From contig JAFMBH010000025.1 of the NCBI GenBank assembly GCA_017858735.1, positions 1 through 42,568 of the forward strand: a DNA stretch of 42,568 nucleotides, written 5' to 3'. The notes under the pieces were generated by a model, which made no database searches, was not told the origin of the DNA, and saw nothing but the letters and a program-made list of their open reading frames with translations. The DNA comes from Bacteroidota bacterium. Its GTDB lineage: Bacteria > Bacteroidota > Bacteroidia > Chitinophagales > Saprospiraceae. Shown here one piece after another: positions 35,662-42,568 of this stretch. The stretch's first letter is position 1. Each line of letters starts with the position of its first letter. The position numbers and the translations under genes are program-made.

Positions 35662-37359
35662 ATGAATCGTAGAACATTTGTTAATACCAGCCTTTTAGCT
35701 GTTTCAGCATTACCTTTTGGTAACCTTGATTTTTCAAAAGTAAGCAAACCAGCATGGATCTTGGAATGGATAAAAATTCAAGATAAACAGCTTCCTAATT
35801 ATCAAAAATATAAAGTTGTTCAAAAGGAAAACAAATATTTTGGTGGATACATGGATGACGCTGAACTGCCAAATCCGCATTCAACGGCTGGTTTTATTGG
35901 GAAGGCGTGTATGCTTTGGACTTGCGAGGAATCTGTGTTTTACCAACAACCTTCATTAGTACCTGACATTGAGTTGGCGCTGATAAGTTTGCTAAAAATG
36001 CAACACGCTGATGGCACCATAGATCTTCTTTCTACCAATTTTCACTCCACACCGGATACTGCATTTGTACTTGAAAATATTATTCCAGCTTATATTTTCA
36101 TAAAGGAAAGTAATCTGAAGAATACAGAAAAAATACTCAGTCTATTAAAGCAATTCATTTTAAATGCGGCTGAAGCCTTAAGCATTGGAGGAATCCATAC
36201 TCCAAACCACCGATGGGTTGTATGTGCTTCATTAACCAGAATTAATGAATTATTTCCCAATGAAAAATACATAAACAGAATAAATCAATGGCTAGCGGAA
36301 CATATTGATCTCGATCCTGATGGGCAATACACCGAAAAAAGTACCAATGGCTATTCACCCATTGTAAACAGGTCACTCATTACTATGGCAGTCGGTTTGA
36401 ATAAACCAGCGTTACTTGATGCCGTCAAGAAAAATCTAATCATGACTTTTTACTATGTTCATCCTAATGGTGAAGTAGTCACAGAGGCATCAAACAGGCA
36501 AGACAAAGGGACGATTGGAAACATGCATAAATATTACCATGTATATCGATATATGGCCCTTAAATTTCAAGACGGTACCATGGCATCCATGTGCCGATTG
36601 ATTGAAAAAACGAGTACACCAGAACAATTAGCTGGATTTTTGGATATATTTCTTGAGGATCCAGGCCTTTGGCAGGAACTTCCTCCTTCAAAGCCATTGC
36701 CCACCAATTATTCCAGGGAATTTCCCTATTCTGGTGTAGTGCGTATCAGACGTGAAAATTGGGATTGCACCTTGCTTTCAAATAATACCAGTTGGTTAAC
36801 TTTCCATAAAGGGAATGCGGTGCTGCAAGCCATGAGAATAGCTACCTCATTTTTTGGAAAGGGACAATTTCAAACAGCTAAAATAAAGGCTGTTGATAAA
36901 GATTGGGTATTACAAAATTCATTAGAAGGACCTTATTACCAACCTTTAGATGCGGACAAGATATCGCCGGACGGTGATTTAGATAAAATGCCAAGGACCT
37001 TACGTTTACAAAGCGAGGTACAAAAATTAAACTATTTAGTTAAAGTGACCGAGCTTCCAACCGGCGTTGAGGTTGATTTTGATATTTCAGGAACAGATGG
37101 CGTTCCGGTTTCTCTTGAACTTATATTCAGACAGGGAGGCATTTTTTCTGGCGTTTCTCCCATACCAAATAAAAAAGATGCTTATTTATTTCCTTCCTCT
37201 ATTGGCAGTTATACGGTTGGAAACGATCAAATCACCTTTTCACCTGGAATGATTTTACACAAAGGTGTCCAGCTTCGTGGTGCATTACCAGCTATGGAAT
37301 CACCTACGGTTTATTTGACTGGCATAACCCCTTTCAAACATAAAATAACCCTTTCCTAG
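35662..37359 (+). CDS. Putative polysaccharide lyase, heparinase-like toroid plus beta-sandwich
   Basis: 565 residues. The N-terminus (NRRTFVNTSLLAVSALPFG) carries a twin-arginine-like export signal. Residues about 30-330 look like an (alpha/alpha) toroid; about 350-565 are beta-rich. Candidate catalytic groups resemble those of heparinase-II/III-type lyases: Asn182-His183-Arg184 in HTPNHRWVVCAS, Tyr223 and Tyr231 in the segment around STNGYSPIVNR, and His289/Tyr291-Tyr292/His293 in NMHKYYHVYRY. Such lyases cut uronate-containing glycans by beta-elimination, and the products are what kduI and kduD nearby process. I cannot place it in a numbered family. It could instead be a related toroid glycoside hydrolase. 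It follows a terminator, with the GH92 gene 34 bases on. Confidence 0.6.
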   Translation: MNRRTFVNTSLLAVSALPFGNLDFSKVSKPAWILEWIKIQDKQLPNYQKYKVVQKENKYFGGYMDDAELPNPHSTAGFIGKACMLWTCEESVFYQQPSLVPDIELALISLLKMQHADGTIDLLSTNFHSTPDTAFVLENIIPAYIFIKESNLKNTEKILSLLKQFILNAAEALSIGGIHTPNHRWVVCASLTRINELFPNEKYINRINQWLAEHIDLDPDGQYTEKSTNGYSPIVNRSLITMAVGLNKPALLDAVKKNLIMTFYYVHPNGEVVTEASNRQDKGTIGNMHKYYHVYRYMALKFQDGTMASMCRLIEKTSTPEQLAGFLDIFLEDPGLWQELPPSKPLPTNYSREFPYSGVVRIRRENWDCTLLSNNTSWLTFHKGNAVLQAMRIATSFFGKGQFQTAKIKAVDKDWVLQNSLEGPYYQPLDADKISPDGDLDKMPRTLRLQSEVQKLNYLVKVTELPTGVEVDFDISGTDGVPVSLELIFRQGGIFSGVSPIPNKKDAYLFPSSIGSYTVGNDQITFSPGMILHKGVQLRGALPAMESPTVYLTGITPFKHKITLS

Positions 37360-37393
37360 TAAAATCAATTTTTCAATAAATTTTCCTATTAAC

Positions 37394-39769
37394 ATGAAAA
37401 ACACCCTATTTTTTGTCCTTGTGATACAAACTATTCTGGGAAATATTTATCTGTCCGGTCAGGCTAATAAAATGCAACCGGTTGATTTGGTATATCCATT
37501 AACGGATGCTGCTAACTCAAGATGGTTCTTTTTTAATTCTGCAACCAGACCTTTTGGTATGGTCAATTTAAGTCCTGATAATGCCATTGATGCCGATTGG
37601 AATGCAGGATACAGATATGAAAAGGATAGTATCAAATGTTTCAGCCACATACACGGCTGGCAATTATCCGGTATTCCTGTTTTACCTACCACAGGGGAAT
37701 TTAAAGGACATTTAGGTTCCGATACCTACGGATCTGTTTTTTCTCATAATAAAGAAACTATAAAGGCAGGATATCATCAGGTTTACCTGGAAACCTACAA
37801 AATAAAGGCTGAACTAACTTCAACAACCCGCGTAGGATTCCATAAATACACTTTTCCAGCAGCTGAAAAGAGTCAAATTTTATTTGATTTTTCTACTTTT
37901 CTCGGTCCATCAGATACCCAATATGGATTAATCAGGAAGATTTCCAATACAGAAATTGAAGGCTATGCTGTCATGGCTCCTACCATTCGACGACCAAAAA
38001 CAGTGACCGTTTTTTTTGTTGCTCAATTTGATAAACCATTTAAATCGTTAAGAACTTGGCAATTGGGTAAATTATTGGGAGAAAGTGACCTCATTGAAGG
38101 AGAGAAAATAGGTGGTTATGTTGATTTTTCCACAACATCTGGTGACATAAGGAAAATGAAAGTGGCTATTTCTTATGTCAGTGAAGCGCAAGCACGATTG
38201 AACCTAGAAAATGAGCTAAACCATTGGGATTTTGAAAAAGTAGAGGCGGAAAGCAGAACAGATTGGAACAACTGGTTAAGCAGAATAACTATTGAAGGAG
38301 GTACTGAAACAGAACAAACGCGCTTTTATACCGACTTATGGCATGCATTGCAAGGGAGGCGGATTATTTCCGATGTAAATGGGAAATATTCCGATATGAC
38401 TGGACCCGTTCGGATCATTAGACAAATACCTTTGGATGCTAATGGGAAACCAGCTTACAATCATCATAATTCAGACTCCTTTTGGGGTGCTCAATGGACT
38501 TTAAATACGCTTTGGCATTTGGTTTATCCGGAAGTAACTGAATCTTTTGTTAACTCAATGATAAAAATGTACGAGGATGGCGGACTTATACCCAGAGGCC
38601 CCGCAGGTGGAAATTATACTTATGTTATGACAGGTGCAGCGACAACGCCATTCATTGTCAGCGCCTATCTAAAAGGAATAAAGGGCTTTGACATTGAAAA
38701 AGGATATGAAGGATTAAGGAAAAATCATTTCCAGGGTGGTATGATGAGTAAAATAGGCTATGAACACAACACCTTTAAAGGGGGAGGTATTGAGTATTAT
38801 ATGGAAAAGGGCTTTGTGCCCCACCCTTTAAGTAAAATTAAATATGGCTTTCATCAAGATGGATCCACTCAAACACTGGAATATGCTTATCAGGATTATG
38901 CCTTAGCCCAGTTTGCCAAAAAATTGGGAAAAACAGAAGATTATCAACTTTTCATGAAAAGAGCCACTTACTATAAAAATATTTGGAATGCAGAAATAGG
39001 TTGGATGTGGAATCGGACAATAGATGGAAAATGGGGAGAGCCCGTTGATATTCTCAGATACGATAATGGATGGGAGGAAGGAAATGCAGCGCAATATACC
39101 TGGTTTGTTCCACATGATGTACAGGGATTAATCTCTTTAATGGGAGGTAAAGATAAATTTAACGCCAAATTAAATACCTCCTTTCTTGAAGCAGAAAAAC
39201 ATGATTTTACTTCAGGGAAATCACACGATAAAGAGTTACTTGAAAAACTAAGAAAGGTTTACATAAATTATGGTAATCAACCAAGTATTCAAACTGCCTA
39301 TTTGTTTAACTATTCAGGGGCTCCCTGGTTAACTCAATACTGGTCCAGAAAGGTCGTTGAAAAAGTTTATAGTGGTTTATCACCTTATTACGGTTACAGC
39401 GGAGATGAAGATCAAGGATTGATGGGCAGTTTAGCCGTTTTAATGAAATCGGGTATTTTTTCCACCAATGGCGGCACTTCCGAGAGCCCATTTTATGAAA
39501 TTAGCAGTCCTGTATTCAATAAAATAACTTTTCATTTACATTCAGATTATTATAAGGGAAAAAGTTTTACCATTGAGGCTCCAAATAATAGCGCAAAGAA
39601 TTTTTATATTCAATCTGCCACCTTAAATGATAAACCATTGGATAAACCATGGATTTTACATGAAACGGTAACAAATGGCGGAAAATTAATTCTTAAAATG
39701 GGCAGCACACCGAATAAAACATGGGGAATTAAACCAGAACAAGCCCCCCCTTCCATGACAAGTTTTTAA
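37394..39769 (+). CDS. GH92-family glycosidase with non-canonical active site
   Basis: 791 residues, the family length, with a signal peptide (LFFVLVIQTILGNIYLSGQ). The two-domain GH92 layout is visible: N-terminal beta-sandwich (about 28-280; TRPFGMVNLSPD, CFSHIHGWQLSG) and catalytic toroid (about 300-690; GGLIPRGPAGG, YLFNYSGAPWLTQYW, YYGYSGDEDQG). GH92 enzymes are calcium-dependent exo-alpha-mannosidases. The base aspartates are kept (Asp671 and Asp673 in DEDQG), but the usual acid Glu of the GNEP motif is Gln629 (GNQPS), and the usual LWDT motif reads FWGAQW at about 363-368. It may therefore act on substrates with a good leaving group such as mannose-phosphate, or on another sugar. It converges on a regulator gene with an 8-base gap. 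Confidence 0.85.
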   Translation: MKNTLFFVLVIQTILGNIYLSGQANKMQPVDLVYPLTDAANSRWFFFNSATRPFGMVNLSPDNAIDADWNAGYRYEKDSIKCFSHIHGWQLSGIPVLPTTGEFKGHLGSDTYGSVFSHNKETIKAGYHQVYLETYKIKAELTSTTRVGFHKYTFPAAEKSQILFDFSTFLGPSDTQYGLIRKISNTEIEGYAVMAPTIRRPKTVTVFFVAQFDKPFKSLRTWQLGKLLGESDLIEGEKIGGYVDFSTTSGDIRKMKVAISYVSEAQARLNLENELNHWDFEKVEAESRTDWNNWLSRITIEGGTETEQTRFYTDLWHALQGRRIISDVNGKYSDMTGPVRIIRQIPLDANGKPAYNHHNSDSFWGAQWTLNTLWHLVYPEVTESFVNSMIKMYEDGGLIPRGPAGGNYTYVMTGAATTPFIVSAYLKGIKGFDIEKGYEGLRKNHFQGGMMSKIGYEHNTFKGGGIEYYMEKGFVPHPLSKIKYGFHQDGSTQTLEYAYQDYALAQFAKKLGKTEDYQLFMKRATYYKNIWNAEIGWMWNRTIDGKWGEPVDILRYDNGWEEGNAAQYTWFVPHDVQGLISLMGGKDKFNAKLNTSFLEAEKHDFTSGKSHDKELLEKLRKVYINYGNQPSIQTAYLFNYSGAPWLTQYWSRKVVEKVYSGLSPYYGYSGDEDQGLMGSLAVLMKSGIFSTNGGTSESPFYEISSPVFNKITFHLHSDYYKGKSFTIEAPNNSAKNFYIQSATLNDKPLDKPWILHETVTNGGKLILKMGSTPNKTWGIKPEQAPPSMTSF

Positions 39770-39777
39770 CAAATGCC

Positions 39778-40401
39778 TTAGTTGGAATCTTTATTTGATA
39801 AAAAGAGAGCTATGAGTTCACCTTTACTATTTATCTCTAATTTACGATAAATTTTTTGAAGATGAAATCTTACGCCATCAATAGAGATTCCAACTTTATC
39901 GGCTATTAATTTATAGCTTAATCCCGAACTTAATTCCTTAGCTATGTTTATCTCTTTCTCAGTTAAAACTTCCTCAATGATGCTTTTCTTTTGAAAATTT
40001 TTGATCATTAGGGGTAGTAAAGTCATACTTACACTATTTCCTAATGTGAACATGGCTTCAACGTGATGAGCAAATTCCTGTGCGGTTTCACTTTTAAGGC
40101 AAAAGCCATTTGCCCCAGCTTTAAATGTTTCAAAAATCCTGAAAGAATTTTCCGGCTCTGTGATTACTAAAATATTAATCCAAGAAAATTTTCTCCTTAT
40201 CTCAGATAATGGATTATAGTTATCCCCTAATGATGGAAGTAAAGTAGTAATAACCAAGGTGTTATTTTTATCATTTTGCAAAGAAGTATCATCTAAAGAA
40301 AATAATAATGTATATTCCGGATAACCCGATAATACTACCTTCATTTTTTTCTCCAGGGATTGATCATCCAGCAAAAGAATAATATATTTATCCCTTTCCA
40401 T
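39778..40401 (-). CDS. LuxR-type response regulator with degenerate receiver (copy A)
   Basis: 207 residues. The N-terminal part (1-120) is a receiver-like domain with acidic pair LLDDQS near the start, a conserved switch Thr (NILVITEP) and Lys (GANGFCLKSE). The phospho-acceptor position, normally Asp in a VLMDxxMP context, reads LVITTLLP, so a Thr replaces it. The C-terminus (about 145-200; LTEKEINIAKELSSGLSYKLIADKVGIS) is a NarL/LuxR helix-turn-helix. Without the Asp it probably does not work by ordinary phosphotransfer. Its start overlaps the end of the membrane AraC-type gene by 14 bases, implying coupled translation. It is a near-duplicate of the gene at 41665-42294. No histidine kinase is seen nearby. 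Confidence 0.85.
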   Translation of the reverse strand: MERDKYIILLLDDQSLEKKMKVVLSGYPEYTLLFSLDDTSLQNDKNNTLVITTLLPSLGDNYNPLSEIRRKFSWINILVITEPENSFRIFETFKAGANGFCLKSETAQEFAHHVEAMFTLGNSVSMTLLPLMIKNFQKKSIIEEVLTEKEINIAKELSSGLSYKLIADKVGISIDGVRFHLQKIYRKLEINSKGELIALFLSNKDSN

Positions 40402-41518
40402 TATTAATATAATTTTTTGGAAAACAACTCATAATCGCAAAGAAAGTATTGTTAAAAGTTTTAACATTTTTAAATCCAGCATTTTCTGCCAGTTTTACTA
40501 TGTTATTGATTTCTAAAAATCCATCTTCTAATAATGTAATTGCATAAGAAATCCTTAAATTAGTTATGTAAGCATCATAATTTAAACCCTTTATACTAGT
40601 TAAATGAAAAAGAATCAGGTCAGATTCAATGCCTGTTTCTTTGATTAAATCTTTAATGGTAAAATCAGTTGATAAATAGGCTTTTGATGTATTTTCCCAA
40701 TGTACAAGTTTCTCCTCTATGACTAAAGGGTCTATTGATTTGATTCTATTATCTAAAAGGGACGCCTCATTTAAAGTTGCCTTTGCAAGTAAAGGATAAC
40801 CTGTCATGAGCGAAGGATATAAAGCGAGAAAAATAAAGAAAAGGAAAGAGATTATGATAGAAAATAAAGTGGTCCAGTTTACCAAGATACTTTTATCTAA
40901 TTCTATGAATCCAATGATTAAATAAGATAAATTTATGATTACCCAAGAGCTCAAAAAATAAAAATAAAAATTATTTATTTTTTTCTTGTTAATATCCTCT
41001 TTGTTGATTTGTTGAAAATTCTTGTAAATTTTCAGCAAATATAACCCCGAAATAAGACCCAAAGAATGACGGATTATTCTCATTAAACTAACCCAAAAAT
41101 AACCCATAATTACCTCCTTATCCCATCCTTTTACAATAAAATCACTGATGTTTATTAATTGCTCTGGTTTAGTTAAAAAGATATGAAAATAAAGGAAGTT
41201 GAATATTCCCAGCAAGATTGGAATAAATAGCGGAAAATGAAATATATGAAAGATATATTTACCCTTCATTAAATAAATAAAAAAAACAAACATCACTAAA
41301 GGGGTGGCATTAAGAAGGATAGCAGGCCAAAGCGTGAAATAGAAGTATAAATTTACATCCCCTAAATTTCTAAGAAGCACCTGAACATTACTAAAGAAAA
41401 AGGAGGTATATAGGAAAATTAGAAAAATTTTAAAGGCTCCTTTAGGAAACTTTATTATCATCCAAATTAATGAGATAATTAGGATAATTAGATTAAAATA
41501 TATAAAGATTTTTGTCAA
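40388..41518 (-). CDS. Seven-helix membrane protein with C-terminal AraC-type DNA-binding domain (copy A)
   Basis: 376 residues. Seven hydrophobic helices can be drawn at about 4-22, 30-49, 57-84, 93-115, 137-162, 183-204 and 215-236. A soluble C-terminal domain at about 280-372 has the two helix-turn-helix units of AraC regulators (IKDLIKETGIESDLILFHLT; NNIVKLAENAGFKNVKTFNN). It is thus a membrane-embedded DNA-binding protein, presumably sensing a membrane or external signal. The start is a TTG at 41518; the first ATG (Met20) would cut off the first helix, so TTG is preferred. It overlaps and probably drives the response-regulator gene downstream. Ligand and target are not evident. Confidence 0.8.
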   Translation of the reverse strand: MTKIFIYFNLIILIISLIWMIIKFPKGAFKIFLIFLYTSFFFSNVQVLLRNLGDVNLYFYFTLWPAILLNATPLVMFVFFIYLMKGKYIFHIFHFPLFIPILLGIFNFLYFHIFLTKPEQLINISDFIVKGWDKEVIMGYFWVSLMRIIRHSLGLISGLYLLKIYKNFQQINKEDINKKKINNFYFYFLSSWVIINLSYLIIGFIELDKSILVNWTTLFSIIISFLFFIFLALYPSLMTGYPLLAKATLNEASLLDNRIKSIDPLVIEEKLVHWENTSKAYLSTDFTIKDLIKETGIESDLILFHLTSIKGLNYDAYITNLRISYAITLLEDGFLEINNIVKLAENAGFKNVKTFNNTFFAIMSCFPKNYINNGKG

Positions 41519-41664
41519 AACATTTAGATTTTAACAAAAGTACAAAACAGGATTAGATAGTGCATAAGTATTTTCTTAAAAATTCTATAAAAATAAAGAA
41601 TACACCAAATAATTAGGTGGAATATAAGAAAGGCTTAAGGGAAGCGGACTAATTTAATTGCATT

Positions 41665-42294
41665 TTAAGACTCGTTGGAATCTTTATTTGATAAAAAGAG
41701 GGCCATTAGTTCACCTTTACTATTTATCTCCAATTTACGGTAAATTTTTTGCAAGTGAAATCTTACGCCATCAATAGAGATTCCAATTCTATCGGCAATC
41801 ATTTTATAACTTAATCCAACACTTAATTCTTTGGCTATGTTAATTTCTTTTTCAGTTAAAACTTCCTCAACGATACTTTTCTTTTGAAAATTTTTGATCA
41901 TTAAGGGGAGTAAAGACATACTTACACAGTTTCCTAATTTGAACATTGTTTCAACATGATGAGTAAATTCCTTTGCGCTTTCACTTTTCAGACAAAAACC
42001 ATTTGCCCCAGCTTTAAATGTTTCAAAAATCCTGAAAGAATTTTCCGGCTCTGTGATAACTAAAATATTTATCCATGAAAATTTTCTCCTTATCTCAGAT
42101 AACGGATTATAGTTATCCCCTAAGGATGGAAGTAAAGTAGTGATAACCAGTGTATTATTTTTATCATTTTGCAAAGAAGTATCATCTAAAGAGAATAATA
42201 ACTTATATTCCGGAAAGCCCGATAATACTTCCTTCATTTTTTTCTCCAAAACAGAATCATCCAATAAAAGTATAATATTCTTATTTCCGTCCAT
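41665..42294 (-). CDS. LuxR-type response regulator with degenerate receiver (copy B)
   Basis: 209 residues, a tandem copy of the gene at 39778-40401. By eye about 22 of 207 positions differ, most near the ends; residues 32-103 are identical. Like copy A it has the acidic pair (LLDDSV), the switch Thr and Lys (CLKSES) and an intact LuxR helix-turn-helix, but Thr instead of Asp at the phosphorylation position (VITTLLP). The C-terminus is two residues longer. Its start shares one base with the stop of the upstream AraC-type gene. The copy A unit begins 146 bases downstream. Confidence 0.85.
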   Translation of the reverse strand: MDGNKNIILLLDDSVLEKKMKEVLSGFPEYKLLFSLDDTSLQNDKNNTLVITTLLPSLGDNYNPLSEIRRKFSWINILVITEPENSFRIFETFKAGANGFCLKSESAKEFTHHVETMFKLGNCVSMSLLPLMIKNFQKKSIVEEVLTEKEINIAKELSVGLSYKMIADRIGISIDGVRFHLQKIYRKLEINSKGELMALFLSNKDSNES

Positions 42295-42568
42295 TATTTA
42301 TTATAATTTTCGGGTAAACAATTCATAATAGCAAAAAAGGTACTATTGAAAACCTTGACATTTTTAAATCCAGCATTTTCTGCCAGTTTTACCAGATTAT
42401 TGTTTTCTAAAAAGCCCTCTTCTATCAATGAAATTGCATAAGAAATTCTTAAATTAGTAATGTAAGCATTATAATTTAAGCCTTTTATGCTAGTTAAATG
42501 AAAAAAGATGACATCAGATTCAATGCCTGTTTCTTTTATTAAATCATTTATGCTAAAATCTGTTGAAA
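42294..42568 (-). CDS. Membrane AraC-type regulator, C-terminal part only (copy B, cut by window edge)
   Basis: The visible 90 residues plus stop correspond to the AraC DNA-binding domain of the gene at 40388-41518 (IKETGIES, HLTSIKGLNYNAYITNLRIS, LVKLAENAGFKNVKVFNSTF). Most positions match copy A; the C-terminus is shorter, ending CLPENYNK. The membrane part must lie to the right of the window. The stop TAA overlaps the next ATG by one base. Confidence 0.85.
   Translation of the reverse strand, partial: STDFSINDLIKETGIESDVIFFHLTSIKGLNYNAYITNLRISYAISLIEEGFLENNNLVKLAENAGFKNVKVFNSTFFAIMNCLPENYNK

Larger units (their letters stand above)
39778..42568 (-). repeat. Tandem duplication of the AraC-type/LuxR-type two-gene cassette (~1.89 kb period)
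   Basis: Matching blocks lie 1893 bases apart, for example the stretch beginning CCATTTGCCCCAGCTTTAAA at 40106 and 41999, which continues identical for about 59 bases. Both genes of the cassette are repeated in the same order and strand. The copies have diverged modestly, mostly at gene ends. The right end of copy B is outside the window. Confidence 0.85.

Noticed and set aside
37394-39769. Calling the GH92 gene a normal exo-alpha-mannosidase
   Set aside because: The acid Glu and the LWDT motif are altered; family membership is clear but the usual activity is not.
39778-42568. Duplicated cassette as a mobile element or composite transposon
   Set aside because: No transposase, terminal inverted repeats or target-site duplications were seen; a simple tandem duplication explains the pattern.

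Overview
The window reads as AT-rich chromosomal DNA of a Bacteroidota bacterium. The evidence is a SusC/SusD pair with its own FecI-type sigma factor and FecR-type anti-sigma factor, FISUMP-domain surface proteins, a type IX secretion C-terminal sorting domain, weak or absent Shine-Dalgarno sequences, and a Bacteroidota form of cytochrome c maturation genes. The genus cannot be read from the sequence; a Cytophagales- or Saprospiria-like environmental or polysaccharide-degrading lineage would fit (inference). No rRNA, tRNA, CRISPR array, insertion sequence or phage gene was seen, and no gene-free stretch exceeds 300 bases.

Region 1 (1-12.6 kb, minus strand) is a three-gene unit of very large exported proteins: an alpha/beta-hydrolase fused to two FISUMP domains; a 1458-residue Ig/PKD-like protein with dockerin-like, cohesin-like and type IX sorting domains; and a repeat-rich FISUMP protein cut by the left edge of the window. 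A 20-bp perfect palindrome and a leader hairpin lie upstream.

Region 2 (12.6-24.4 kb) is mostly housekeeping: a YebC/PmpR-family regulator on the minus strand, then on the plus strand ccmE, a long ccmF/ccsA-type haem lyase, a small unknown gene, a LolD-like ATPase, a nicotinamidase-fold protein that has lost catalytic residues, ornithine aminotransferase, and a TPR protein paired with an outer-membrane barrel.

Region 3 (24.4-39.8 kb) is a polysaccharide-utilisation locus. kduD and kduI (unsaturated-uronate catabolism) face left; a TonB-dependent receptor, sigma factor, anti-sigma factor, SusC with an STN signalling domain, SusD, a heparinase-like putative lyase and a non-canonical GH92 enzyme face right. 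A uronate catabolic pair, a lyase-like fold and an alpha-mannosidase-family enzyme together suggest a glycan containing both uronate and mannose (inference).

Region 4 (39.8-42.6 kb, minus strand) is a tandemly duplicated two-gene cassette. Each copy has a seven-helix membrane protein with a C-terminal AraC-type DNA-binding domain followed by a LuxR-type response regulator whose receiver lacks the phospho-acceptor aspartate. The second copy runs off the right edge. This cassette and the GH92 protein with an altered active site are the most unusual items in the window.
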